A stretch of DNA of 64,000 bases from UBA8079 sp965205535 (lineage in GTDB: Bacteria > Pseudomonadota > Alphaproteobacteria > UBA6615), in assembly GCA_965205535.1 (NCBI GenBank), contig CBDBHH010000005.1, positions 124,001-188,000 of the forward strand. The letters are read 5' to 3'. A model generated the notes under the pieces. The model was not told the DNA's origin. It was given only the letters and a program-made list of their open reading frames with translations, and made no database searches. A program made the translations under genes and the position numbers. Positions 19,801-28,019 of this stretch are shown here, piece after piece. Within the stretch, counting starts at the first letter, position 1. The number at the start of each line of letters is the position of its first letter.

Positions 19801-22800
19801 ACGGTGGACGTCGATGGCGACATCCTGACCATTACTCCGCTTGCGCGAGGGAGGGTAGATTTCGACATCGCCGCATCGGATGGTCACCGCACATCGGGTG
19901 GCGGCCTCATCTTATCAAGGCCCCACACCTTATCCGTCAACGTCAAAGCAGCGCCGACCATCGCCGGCACCCCTGCGCTCACGGTGGACGAAAACAGCCC
20001 CTATAGCTTCACGCCAAGCGGCGCGGATGCCGATGGCGACCCTCTCACCTATTCCATTGTGAACAAACCCTCCTGGGCCGATTTTGATACCGCCACAGGC
20101 GCCCTGACCGGCACGCCGCTGCACGAACATGTCGGCATCACAACCGGCATCGTGATCAGCGTATCCGAACCCGGCGGGGCGGAGGTGTCCCTGCCAGCCT
20201 TTGACATCACCGTGATCGATGTCAATAACGCGCCGGTAGGTCGTCCAGTCATCACCGGACTCCTGGCCCCGGGGGCGCTCCTAACGGCGACAACCGATAC
20301 CATTCGCGATGAAGACGGCCTGGGCACGTTCAGATATCAATGGAACACCAACGACGGCGACACAGACACCGCCATCAGCGACGCGGACTCAAACACCTAC
20401 ACCCCCACTGAAACAGACGTTGGCAAGTCAATCACCGTGACCGTCAGCTACACCGATGGAGAGGGGACGCCTGAAAACCTGACCAGTGAGGCTGTTGGGC
20501 CGATCAGACCCGCGGCAACGGTGGCGATCACCGGCGGCGGCAGCGTGGCCGAGGGCGACAACGCCACCTTCACGGTGACTTTGTCGGACTCACCGGGCGC
20601 GGCAGTGGTGGTGGACTATGCCACCGCAGCGGGCACGGCAACCGCGGGGGATGATTTCACGGCGACCAGCGGCACGCTGACCTTTGCGGCCGGCGCGACC
20701 GGCGACGATCTGACCCAGACCTTCACCGTGCCGGTGCTCGACGATGCCCAGGTGGAAGGCGACGAGAGCTTCACCGCAACCCTGAGCGCAAACGCCTCGA
20801 CCCCGCTGCCGACAGGTGTCCGCCTCGGTACGGCAACGGCAACGGCGACGATTGGGGCCGCGGGCACGGCAACGGTGGCGATCACCGGCGGCGGCAGCGT
20901 GGCCGAGGGCGACAACGCCACCTTCACGGTGACTTTGTCGGACTCACCGGGCGCGGCAGTGGTGGTGGACTATGCCACCGCAGCGGGCACGGCAACCGCG
21001 GGGGATGATTTCACGGCGACCAGCGGCACGCTGACCTTTGCGGCCGGCGCGACCGGGGACGATCTGACCCAGACCTTCACCGTGCCGGTGCTCGACGATG
21101 CCCAGGTGGAAGGCGACGAGAGCTTCACCGCAACCCTGAGCGCAAACGCCTCGACCCCGCTGCCGACAGGTGTCCGCCTCGGTACGGCAACGGCAACGGC
21201 GACGATTGGGGCCGCGGGCACGGCAACGGTGGCGATCACCGGCGGCGGCAGCGTGGCCGAGGGCGACAACGCCACCTTCACGGTGACTTTGTCGGACTCA
21301 CCGGGCGCGGCAGTGGTGGTGGACTATGCCACCGCAGCGGGCACGGCAACCGCGGGGGATGATTTCACGGCGACCAGCGGCACGCTGACCTTTGCGGCCG
21401 GCGCGACCGGCGACGATCTGACCCAGACCTTCACCGTGCCGGTGCTCGACGATGCCCAGGTGGAAGGCGACGAGAGCTTCACCGCAACCCTGAGCGCAAA
21501 CGCCTCGACCCCGCTGCCGACAGGTGTCCGCCTCGGTACGGCAACGGCAACGGCGACGATTGGGGCCGCGGGCACGGCAACGGTGGCGATCACCGGCGGC
21601 GGCAGCGTGGCCGAGGGCGACAACGCCACCTTCACGGTGACTTTGTCGGACTCACCGGGCGCGGCAGTGGTGGTGGACTATGCCACCGCAGCGGGCACGG
21701 CAACCGCGGGGGATGATTTCACGGCGACCAGCGGCACGCTGACCTTTGCGGCCGGCGCGACCGGCGACGATCTGACCCAGACCTTCACCGTGCCGGTGCT
21801 CGACGATGCCCAGGTGGAAGGCGACGAGAGCTTCACCGCAACCCTGAGCGCAAACGCCTCGACCCCGCTGCCGACAGGTGTCCGCCTCGGTACGGCAACG
21901 GCAACGGCGACGATTGGGGCCGCGGGCACGGCAACGGTGGCGATCACCGGCGGCGGCAGCGTGGCCGAGGGCGACAACGCCACCTTCACGGTGACGTTGT
22001 CGGACTCACCGGGCGCGGCAGTGGTGGTGGACTATGCCACCGCAGCGGGCACGGCAACCGCGGGGGATGATTTCACGGCGACCAGCGGCACGCTGACCTT
22101 TGCGGCCGGCGCGACCGGCGAGGATCTGACCCGGACCTTCACCGTGCCGGTGCTCGACGATGCCCAGGTGGAAGGCGACGAGAGCTTCACCGCAACCCTG
22201 AGCGCCGCCAACCCGCTGCCGGCCGGCGTCCGCCTCGGCGCGGCAACGGCCCCGGCCACCATCACGGCCAACGGCGCGGCGACGGTGGCTGAAGACCATG
22301 ATCGGTTCGGCAGAAAAACGCTGGTGACACATCTTGCCGGTGTTCAGAGCGGTCTGGTGATGAGCACGGTTCAGCACCACCTGAAGGCGCTGGACGGCGG
22401 CAACAGGGTGAGTGGCCTGTCCTCACCCCAGGCGGGCAGACAGGGAAACGGACAGACAGGCGGCTTTTCTGCGAACGGCCGCACGCCCGGTTCCGGCACC
22501 GACGATCTGATCATCGGATATTTCAGTATTGACCGTGACCGTTTGGGCGATGGCACATCGGTTGGATACAGGAACGCCCGTGAGATGTTTTCAAAGGTGG
22601 AATTCCATATCTCCCTGAACAGCCTGATGGCGTCCAATAACAACGGGCCGAAGACCGGGCTTGCAGGTGATCAAGCTGCTGCAGGCGGAAACCTGGCCAA
22701 CTCCGGTCCGCGCACCAGCCTGTCTGAACCGGGCACGGTCACGGTGTGGGGCGGCGCCGGCGAAACACGCCTGGAGAACGATTACAATACCGGGGGTAGC

Positions 22801-23796
22801 GACAGCCGCTATGACGGCACGGTATGGGTCTATAACACGGGGCTGGATTACCGCACCTCCGAGGTTCTGACTCTGGGCGCGGCCATCGGCTATTCGGACA
22901 GCGACCTGGCCACCGCCTATAACGACGGCACCTATGATGAGACGATGCTGTCGATCATGCCCTATATGCTCTATGAGAGCCCGTCGGGGCTGGATATATC
23001 GCTGCTCGGCGGCTACGGGATCGGAGAGGTTGATTTGACGGGCAGGTTTGGACAGGCGGACACCCCGTTTACGGCGTCGGCCGACACTACCCTGTTATTC
23101 GGCGCGGCGCGGGTTTCGGGGACGATGACGTTCCTGGAGAACCAGGCACTGGAAGTGAGTCCGAATGTGAGTCTGCTCTACAGCCGCAAGACACTGGGTG
23201 GGTATACCGACAGCGCCAACCGGACGATTGACGAGACCACGGCAACAGTACTTCGCCTGATGCCGAGCCTTGAGGTGGGCTACCGGTTCGACTTCGCGGG
23301 CGGAACGGTGACGCCGTTTGCGAGCGGTGGTTTGATCCTTGATTTGCTCGATACAGTGAATGACGACGACATGGCCTACAGCTTGGGCGGAGGTATCCGG
23401 CTTGAGACCGATGCGGGCCTGAGCGCGTCGCTGGAGGGTCAGCGCGAGCTGGGCTGGGCTGCCGTTGAACAACAGCGCCTTGTGGGCACGCTGACCTACG
23501 GGTTCCCACTGGGCGCGGCGGGGCAGGCGGGCACGCTGACGCCGCGGCTCGGGTTTGATCATGCATCCGGGGACGAGCTGTCACAGGCATACGGCCTGGA
23601 GTACACTTCGAAAAACGGCCTCCACCGGTTCAACCTTAATCATGACAGATCGGATGAGGCGGGCGCCCGCTCAGGTTTGGGGTATCAGTACAGCACGGAG
23701 ATCATGCCGGGTATGAACCTGAAGGCAACCGTGTCGTCCCCGAATGCCGAAGACCGGGAGGTTGACGTGTTCCTTGGCATGAAACTTCGGTTTTAA
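16858..23796 (+). CDS. Second giant autotransporter adhesin (about 2,312 aa)
   Basis: An ATG at 16840 is also in frame, but the one at 16858 directly begins a good signal peptide (MKFRLTFIVCILFSIVATHA, cleavage near residue 23). Residues about 55-1,010 are a series of some ten cadherin/Ig-like units with the recurring pattern LDLNDYFSDPDGD and LTITP. Then come a dystroglycan-cadherin-like unit (KPSWADFDTATGALTGTP), an Ig-like unit (FRYQWNTNDGD), five near-identical Calx-beta units (about 1,220-1,800; VAEGDNATFTVTLSDSPG), a linker, and an autotransporter barrel from about residue 1,960 (GTVTVWGGAGETRLEND) ending MKLRF, a typical outer-membrane C-terminal Phe. The reading frame is intact throughout. 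Likely a calcium-stabilised adhesive stalk secreted by its own barrel. It shares module types with the first giant gene, from which it diverges, but its units are 118 rather than 116 residues. Confidence 0.85.
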   Translation: MKFRLTFIVCILFSIVATHAVGAEEAAPVAPVVPQYEVPAARTAAAQSAGNPGVGLSTTGKFAALELRIIDGPQSLPVSGMFNNPGGGSLIYTAASSEATVATVSITESILTITPVAAGATDITITARDDAADLEVAQTFRVTAISLISPSTSIPDQQLTASGRPRTLDLSDYISDPQGNPLSFTASSNDLTAATVGVDGNILTITPLAPGTATITITVRNNPLDAGITLNFQVQVINFPPTSPGSSGIPDLQLVFSGVSTRLDLNDYFSDTEGDTLRYSDAVSSNLAVATVFKGDPTNFLFITPTPNGLLGTTDISVTANDRFGGTLTQVFQVETTNQAPISCCTSATSTTTVAGGPETIDLDGFFSDPDASSIPDHALSYTAVSDNKTVATVSISESILTITPVKRGAADITVTASDGLENASLTVRAFVNPSAPTTTGIPNQRLSLSGASGSLTLNLNDYFSDPDGDSLVYEFLAEPQGTRRATEVNLRDNLLFVSKSRSIRTTGTDEIKVTARKVVNGKTFTNRASFFAVVDPQPPRLKPGMNIGGRFSRISAHSPQTFNLDDYFEASVPLSYRPSSADSSKVRVRIDGSSLTVTPVRSGGGSTRITILVSHGLGSSLFYTFDVSVPNNTPTASERNTVFRFTDTGQIAFADHGLYFTDLDDDPLSYTTRSNNTNIVSVSISPATGNTLLRAKGVGIGSIRITARDPLGASVTRDFVVPVLGTAPSVTATILGPNQRYLLQRIGNSTDPDNQVRLDLNDYFSDADGGQPIYTVAQNTSFFVNSSLSGNILTITPTDRPGDTTITVTATDRIISSLKATQTFAVAVVNGNPVRNDTPFEPEVTLSLGAQTLNLDNYFSDPDADSISYALESIESDYAMVRTDRIGRADNLIITPLKRGGPVSFTITASDPFGGTSTHEFEFDVGNAAPVRMGGVPALVMNQGDGPQKLVNIDSKFFDHDGDDLTYTATPSGAGGGSVVTVDVDGDILTITPLARGRVDFDIAASDGHRTSGGGLILSRPHTLSVNVKAAPTIAGTPALTVDENSPYSFTPSGADADGDPLTYSIVNKPSWADFDTATGALTGTPLHEHVGITTGIVISVSEPGGAEVSLPAFDITVIDVNNAPVGRPVITGLLAPGALLTATTDTIRDEDGLGTFRYQWNTNDGDTDTAISDADSNTYTPTETDVGKSITVTVSYTDGEGTPENLTSEAVGPIRPAATVAITGGGSVAEGDNATFTVTLSDSPGAAVVVDYATAAGTATAGDDFTATSGTLTFAAGATGDDLTQTFTVPVLDDAQVEGDESFTATLSANASTPLPTGVRLGTATATATIGAAGTATVAITGGGSVAEGDNATFTVTLSDSPGAAVVVDYATAAGTATAGDDFTATSGTLTFAAGATGDDLTQTFTVPVLDDAQVEGDESFTATLSANASTPLPTGVRLGTATATATIGAAGTATVAITGGGSVAEGDNATFTVTLSDSPGAAVVVDYATAAGTATAGDDFTATSGTLTFAAGATGDDLTQTFTVPVLDDAQVEGDESFTATLSANASTPLPTGVRLGTATATATIGAAGTATVAITGGGSVAEGDNATFTVTLSDSPGAAVVVDYATAAGTATAGDDFTATSGTLTFAAGATGDDLTQTFTVPVLDDAQVEGDESFTATLSANASTPLPTGVRLGTATATATIGAAGTATVAITGGGSVAEGDNATFTVTLSDSPGAAVVVDYATAAGTATAGDDFTATSGTLTFAAGATGEDLTRTFTVPVLDDAQVEGDESFTATLSAANPLPAGVRLGAATAPATITANGAATVAEDHDRFGRKTLVTHLAGVQSGLVMSTVQHHLKALDGGNRVSGLSSPQAGRQGNGQTGGFSANGRTPGSGTDDLIIGYFSIDRDRLGDGTSVGYRNAREMFSKVEFHISLNSLMASNNNGPKTGLAGDQAAAGGNLANSGPRTSLSEPGTVTVWGGAGETRLENDYNTGGSDSRYDGTVWVYNTGLDYRTSEVLTLGAAIGYSDSDLATAYNDGTYDETMLSIMPYMLYESPSGLDISLLGGYGIGEVDLTGRFGQADTPFTASADTTLLFGAARVSGTMTFLENQALEVSPNVSLLYSRKTLGGYTDSANRTIDETTATVLRLMPSLEVGYRFDFAGGTVTPFASGGLILDLLDTVNDDDMAYSLGGGIRLETDAGLSASLEGQRELGWAAVEQQRLVGTLTYGFPLGAAGQAGTLTPRLGFDHASGDELSQAYGLEYTSKNGLHRFNLNHDRSDEAGARSGLGYQYSTEIMPGMNLKATVSSPNAEDREVDVFLGMKLRF
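20517..22270 (+). repeat. Five tandem Calx-beta repeats, 354-bp period
   Basis: Equivalent points recur every 354 bp (for example 20616, 20970, 21324, 21678 on the complementary strand). The first four units are virtually identical in DNA. The fifth has small changes (EDLTRTF instead of DDLTQTF; a shortened SAANPLPAG end), as expected for the edge copy of a recombining array. Confidence 0.92.
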
Positions 23797-23932
23797 GGCC
23801 GCGCTTTGGTAGCGGTGATTGGGCTTGCGGATTCAACTGTGATCCGTGAGTTCATCCCTGTTTCTGTCCAAATCTTCCTCAGGCCGGACCCAGAAGAACC
23901 CTGTGTTTTTAGAAATGGTGAACGACTTCTTG

Positions 23933-24110
23933 TCAGATGGCCTTGAAATCCACCTTGCCGGTTCGGGCCTCGGCCATCAGGTTCTGCAGCGCCTCGCGGC
24001 CGTCCAAACGCAAGCCGGACCGACCAGAGTCCCCGGACACGCGCACGATTTGCAGGCCCCGGGCAGTGGCGTAGTTCCGAATGACATTGAGCTGGTTCTC
24101 GGGCACGTAT
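23933..24110 (-). pseudogene. Serine site-specific recombinase (resolvase/invertase) N-terminal fragment
   Basis: Minus-strand reading gives ENQLNVIRNYATARGLQIV, then VSGDSGRSGLRLDGREALQ and LMAEARTGKVDFKAI followed by TGA at 23933. This is the well-known early part of large serine recombinases, from the loop after the catalytic serine region to just before the conserved arginine region. The catalytic Ser-containing start is not recognisable upstream of about 24110, and nothing of the C-terminal DNA-binding part follows. A dead remnant of a mobile element sitting between the second and third autotransporter genes. Confidence 0.7.
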
Positions 24111-24293
24111 GGTCCGAGCGGGGCGCACCTGATTGCCCTGGCGCGAAGCTCCGACGAGGTGCTGGGTACATTCCTGGCGATGGGCAGCGAGAGTGGGTTG
24201 GGCCGGTTGGACGCTCAAGACAGGAGTTCCTGCGGAATCGGCTTCCTGATTCAGGGTGAGTATATCGATTAACATATTGATATCAAATCACTA

Positions 24294-24343
24294 CCCCCCC
24301 CCCCGCAAATACCTCTTGATTAACCTATCGAATTTGGTATTTT
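24294..24343 (+). promoter_or_regulatory. 11-cytosine homopolymer next to a possible promoter of the third autotransporter
   Basis: Eleven consecutive C residues occupy 24294-24304, 74 bp upstream of the start codon at 24378. Just downstream, TTGATT (24316-24321) and TATTTT (24338-24343) with a 16-bp spacer make a plausible but weak sigma-70-like promoter. A tract placed directly above the -35 box could tune expression by slipped-strand length change, as known for some surface-protein promoters. The promoter assignment is inference. Confidence 0.4.
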
Positions 24344-24360
24344 CCCTGAAAAGGTACACC

Positions 24361-24381
24361 ATGGAAAAGGAACGTTCATGA
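24361..24381 (+). other. Six-codon leader ORF overlapping the autotransporter start
   Basis: ATG at 24361 opens a frame encoding MEKERS whose TGA (24379-24381) overlaps the autotransporter ATG at 24378 as ATGA. The leader itself contains the AAAAGGA ribosome-binding site of the main gene. It has no obvious ribosome-binding site of its own, so translational coupling is only a possibility. Confidence 0.25.
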
Positions 24382-26381
24382 CCATCTTGAAACCTTACCT
24401 GCTGCCATCTGTTTTTTTGGGAGCGGCCTTGATGCTTGCCCTGCCGTGGGGCGCAGCAGCACAAACCATCGATAATGCCAGAACGATCACGTTAGACTCA
24501 GTCGTCGCTGACGCGACAATCACCGTTACCGAGACGGGAGAAATCACACCAAACGGAATCCTCCAACACGGCATTGACTCAATTGGTGAGAGTCCAACAA
24601 TCACCAACAATGGCACAATCACAACGGACGGTGGTAGCGCCAGCGGCATTCACTCGACTGGCGATGGCTCAACACAAGATAAAACAACAATCACCAACAA
24701 TGGCACGATCACAACAAACGATAATACCTCGCGCGGCATTCTCGCAAATGGCGGTTGGGCGGAAATCACCAACAATGGCATGATCGAAACGTTCGGAGAG
24801 CGTTCGGCAGGTATCTTTTCGTCCGGCGCCAACGCGACAATCACCTTGGGCGAAAACGGCACGATCACAACAAGCGGCCCAATCTCAGCCGGCGGCAGCG
24901 GCGCGCCCGGCATTTATTCAAGCCACGAGAACGCAATGATCACCATCAATGGCGCGATCACGACAAGCGGTGAGGCGGCCCACGGTGTTCAATCGACTAA
25001 CAATCCTTCCGACAGTGGAAATCCCCGTAACGCGAATATCACCGTTGGTGTGACTGGAACAATCTCAACGAGCGGTAATAACGCGCACGGCATTCAGGCA
25101 ACCGGCGATAATGCGACAATCACCATCGATGGCAAGGTCACTGTCAGCGGCGAGGGTTCCTATGTGGTGCGCGGTGGCGATGATACCAACCAAACGCTGA
25201 CCCTGTCAGAGGGCGCGGTAACCCAGGGGGAATTCAATCTGGGAGAGGGCGAAGGCGATAATGATGTCGCCAACGTTTGGGTGGATACCACGGCGGGCGC
25301 CTCATCGACCGTCACTATCGGCGGCGCGGAGACCATTAACCTGATGAGTGCGGATCCAGACGCCCGGATGTTTCAATTACCCCGATTAGTGAGCAGCTCA
25401 GGCGATAGGGTGGCTATGATCGACCCGACGGGGGCGGCCGCAACGCGCATGGCACTGGGCGCAACCACGGGCCAGATTCATCGACAGGTGTCAAACCGTC
25501 TGGCCTTCGCGCCGCAAGCCGGGGGACGCGCAGGGGACGCGCGTGACAGAACCGCATGGGGCGCTTTTTTGGGTGGCCACTCCGGGCGCGATGACGACGG
25601 GCTGGCGCTGGCTTTTGATCACAGCCTTTATGGTGTGGTCGGAGGCTACGATGCTTACATAGACAGCGGCCAGCGGGTCGGCTTTTTTGCCGGGTTTGGC
25701 AGGGAAGATATCAAAACCTCCGACAGTGCGTCCATCACCGACACCGCAGACCGCGCGTTTGCCGGGGTTTACGGGCGGCATGTGATCGGTAATCTGAGCC
25801 TGGATGCATCGGTGGTGCTCGGATATGCCAGCCACAAGGCCACCCGCGCCGTGTTTGACAACACGACAGGAGCCGAAACCGCTAACGGAGAATACAACAG
25901 CGCCACCGTCAGCCCGGCGCTGCGCCTGGGCTGGTCCCACGCCTTCGCCAACGGGCTTGAACTGCGGCCCGGCGCGCAAATCGCCTATACCCACGGGTTT
26001 TATGGCAGTTACACCGAAAGCGGCGCCTCAAACTCGAATATAAGCTTCGAGAATCGGAACGTGAGCATTGCCGATGCGCGCCTGCAACTGGCGTTGGCGC
26101 AACCGTTTGACGCCGACCGGGGAGAGATCGAATTCCGCATCGGGGGCATTGCAACGCATTACGGCAAGGACAGTGTCAACGCCCAACTGGTGGGCGGGGG
26201 CGCGACCACATCCTACGCGGTGCCGGGCGACAGGACGTTCTCCGGCGGCTTTGTCGGGGCTACTCTGCACTACGCCATCAAGGATCGTGTCAATCTGGAC
26301 GGTACGATCGAATATGCCCGGACATCGGGCGACAGCTCTGGCGCACTCTCGGGGCAACTGGGGCTGGTGTTCAAATTTTAG
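24378..26381 (+). CDS. Autotransporter with repeat-rich passenger (667 aa)
   Basis: Signal peptide at residues 1-29 (LMLALPWGAAAQ). The passenger (about 30-350) is a series of short beta-helix-like repeats of the type TITNNGTITT followed by SGIHS or HGIQ, typical of autotransporters. After a linker containing QIHRQVSNRLAFAP comes the beta-barrel (about 395-667), opening with TAWGAFLGGHSGRDDDG and ending LGLVFKF with the terminal Phe needed by the outer-membrane insertion machinery. The start is supported by AAAAGGA six bases upstream. It lies in the same direction as the second giant adhesin but with a 580-bp gap and its own putative promoter and poly-C tract. Substrate or binding partner cannot be inferred. 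Confidence 0.88.
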   Translation: MTILKPYLLPSVFLGAALMLALPWGAAAQTIDNARTITLDSVVADATITVTETGEITPNGILQHGIDSIGESPTITNNGTITTDGGSASGIHSTGDGSTQDKTTITNNGTITTNDNTSRGILANGGWAEITNNGMIETFGERSAGIFSSGANATITLGENGTITTSGPISAGGSGAPGIYSSHENAMITINGAITTSGEAAHGVQSTNNPSDSGNPRNANITVGVTGTISTSGNNAHGIQATGDNATITIDGKVTVSGEGSYVVRGGDDTNQTLTLSEGAVTQGEFNLGEGEGDNDVANVWVDTTAGASSTVTIGGAETINLMSADPDARMFQLPRLVSSSGDRVAMIDPTGAAATRMALGATTGQIHRQVSNRLAFAPQAGGRAGDARDRTAWGAFLGGHSGRDDDGLALAFDHSLYGVVGGYDAYIDSGQRVGFFAGFGREDIKTSDSASITDTADRAFAGVYGRHVIGNLSLDASVVLGYASHKATRAVFDNTTGAETANGEYNSATVSPALRLGWSHAFANGLELRPGAQIAYTHGFYGSYTESGASNSNISFENRNVSIADARLQLALAQPFDADRGEIEFRIGGIATHYGKDSVNAQLVGGGATTSYAVPGDRTFSGGFVGATLHYAIKDRVNLDGTIEYARTSGDSSGALSGQLGLVFKF

Positions 26382-26389
26382 GGATACAA

Positions 26390-26421
26390 ACCCCGGACAT
26401 CTCGCACCCCGGACATCTCGC
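26390..26421 (+). repeat. 16-bp direct tandem duplication
   Basis: The 16-mer beginning ACCCCGGACATCTCGC occurs twice without a gap (26390-26405 and 26406-26421), 8 bp after the autotransporter stop. It may be a small footprint of past recombination or a slippage product. No function is evident. Confidence 0.7.
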
Positions 26422-26429
26422 TTCGAGGT

Positions 26430-26601
26430 TCAGGGCCGGTGGCCGCCCGGAAGACCGGTCATCGACTCGACAACGCCGAAGAAAGGACGTTGAGCCTCAC
26501 AGGCTGAGAATATCCGTTCTCTCAGGCCGCGATAAATCCGATTCACCGTGTTGCGGTTCAAGCCACAGATTTGGGCTGTCGGGAGCGCTGTGAGTGTCCG
26601 T
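26430..26601 (-). pseudogene. IS1595-family-like transposase fragment
   Basis: The minus strand encodes TAQICGLNRNTVNRIYRGLR, then RIFSACEAQRPFFGVVES, and stops at 26430. The helix-turn-helix followed by an acidic stretch (normally GxxExDE) is the N-terminal layout of IS1595-group transposases. Here the expected EVDESYFG is replaced by VVESMTG, so the catalytic part is lost. It ends close to the left end of the IS3-type element, which may have inserted in or beside it. Confidence 0.5.
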
Positions 26602-26667
26602 CGTCATATAAAATGGGACATCAGAGTGGTTTGAGCATTGGAGTCTCTGGCTCGTTTGTGTGATTGA

Positions 26668-27648
26668 TTATGCGGCTTGTTTCTGATGTTGCAAGCGGCG
26701 TTGTTTGATTGTGTTTTTCTTAATCTTTTCCCTTTCTCTGAGAATTGCTTTGTCGCGGCCGAAGTAGACGTCGACTGGTGTGACGTTGTTCAGGCTCTCG
26801 TGGTAGCGCCGGTTGTTGTAGTATTCGACGAAGGCCCCGATCTGGCGTTCAAGATCGCCTGGCAGATAGTAATTCTCCAGCAGAACCCGGTTCTTCATGG
26901 TCTGGTGCCAGCGTTCGATTTTGCCTTGGGTTTGTGGGTGGAACGGCGCGCCGCGAACATGCGTCATTTTTTGATCCTCCAACCAGTTGGCCAGATCGCC
27001 GGAGATGTAGCATGAACCGTTGTCGCTGAGCAGACGTGGCTTGTGACGCACAACCGCCTGGTCGCAACCAGACGCCGTCAGCGCCAGCTCGATCGTGTCT
27101 GTCACGTCCTCAGCACGCATGTTGGTGCAAAGCTTCCACGCAATGATGTAGCGGCTGTAATCATCGAGGATCGTGCTCAGATAATACCAGCCCCAGCCAA
27201 TGATCTTGAAGTAGGTGAAGTCTGTTTGCCACATCTCGTTGATGGCCGTGGTTTTGTCGGTGAACTCGTCGGCAGCTTTGATCACCATGTAGTCTGGCGC
27301 GGTGATGAGGTCAGCTGCTTTGAGAATGCGATAAGCTGATGATTCAGAGACAAAATACCGCCTCTCATCCGTGTATTTGACCGCCAGTTCCCGTGTGGTC
27401 AGCGCCTCATGTTCCAGCGCGAACTCGATCAGGTCATCACGACGAGCATCAGGGATGCGGTTCCAGACCGATCCTGGGCGTGGGGATTTGTCAGCCAGTC
27501 CATCCAGGCCGCCGTCAATATAGAGATCATACCATCGGTAGAATGTCGTGCGTGGGATGCCCAGCATGTCGAGGGTTTGTTTCACCGGCAGATGTGATCC
27601 CTCAACGGTGCGGATGATCTCCAGTTTCTCAGACGCAGGGTATCTCAT
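26668..27648 (-). CDS. IS3-family transposase OrfB (DDE integrase domain, 326 aa)
   Basis: An N-terminal helix-turn-helix region (KQTLDMLGIPRTTFYRWYD) is followed by an rve/DDE integrase core. The catalytic acids are visible as WQTDFTYFK, LLSDNGSCY and GKIERWHQTMK, in the order and spacing of IS3-type enzymes. The end YYNNRRYHESLNNVTPVDVY is also characteristic. Its ATG overlaps the stop of OrfA by 4 bp (27645-27648), suggesting coupled translation or frameshifting to make the fused transposase. Complete length for the family. Confidence 0.92.
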   Translation of the reverse strand: MRYPASEKLEIIRTVEGSHLPVKQTLDMLGIPRTTFYRWYDLYIDGGLDGLADKSPRPGSVWNRIPDARRDDLIEFALEHEALTTRELAVKYTDERRYFVSESSAYRILKAADLITAPDYMVIKAADEFTDKTTAINEMWQTDFTYFKIIGWGWYYLSTILDDYSRYIIAWKLCTNMRAEDVTDTIELALTASGCDQAVVRHKPRLLSDNGSCYISGDLANWLEDQKMTHVRGAPFHPQTQGKIERWHQTMKNRVLLENYYLPGDLERQIGAFVEYYNNRRYHESLNNVTPVDVYFGRDKAILREREKIKKNTIKQRRLQHQKQAA

Positions 27649-28019
27649 TCCTCGAACTCCCCAGCCCCTGTCATGCTTTTTTTGAGCAGACGGTTCTCAA
27701 GGGTGAGATCGGCAACGCATTCCTTTAATGCCAGCGACTCCGAGCGCAGATCCTTCACTTCGGGCGGCGTAGCCTGCCGTGCCGTGTCACCAGATAACCG
27801 GCGCTTGCCAGCTTCGAGAAATTCCTTGGACCAGCTATAATACAGGCTCTCGGCAATCCCCTCGCGGCGGCACAGCACCGAGATGCTTTCCTCGCCACGC
27901 AGGCCCGCCAAGACGATGCGGATTTTCTCTTCAGCTGAATAGGTTTGCCGCGTCTTGCGGCGGATGTTCTTAACCACCTTGCCGGCGGCGTCTTTCGATG
28001 TCTGGGGCTTCTTCGTCAT
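27645..28019 (-). CDS. IS3-family transposase OrfA (124 aa)
   Basis: Small basic protein with a helix-turn-helix of the transposase_8 type (TYSAEEKIRIVLAGLRGEES then VLCRREGIAESLYYSWSKEF) and a C-terminal coiled-coil/leucine-zipper-like segment (LKECVADLTLENRLLKK). It binds the terminal inverted repeats in this family. First gene of the element and overlapping the DDE gene by 4 bp. Confidence 0.9.
   Translation of the reverse strand: MTKKPQTSKDAAGKVVKNIRRKTRQTYSAEEKIRIVLAGLRGEESISVLCRREGIAESLYYSWSKEFLEAGKRRLSGDTARQATPPEVKDLRSESLALKECVADLTLENRLLKKSMTGAGEFEE

Noticed and set aside
20616..21989. Series of identical about 103-codon minus-strand frames and similar 101-codon plus-strand frames at 1451-6979
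   Set aside because: Shadows of the Calx-beta repeats on the opposite strand, copied with each repeat unit.
24131..24275. Open frame on the minus strand beyond the recombinase fragment as part of an intact gene
   Set aside because: The 160-codon frame listed over 23793-24275 is a different frame from the recombinase homology and has no recognisable sequence.
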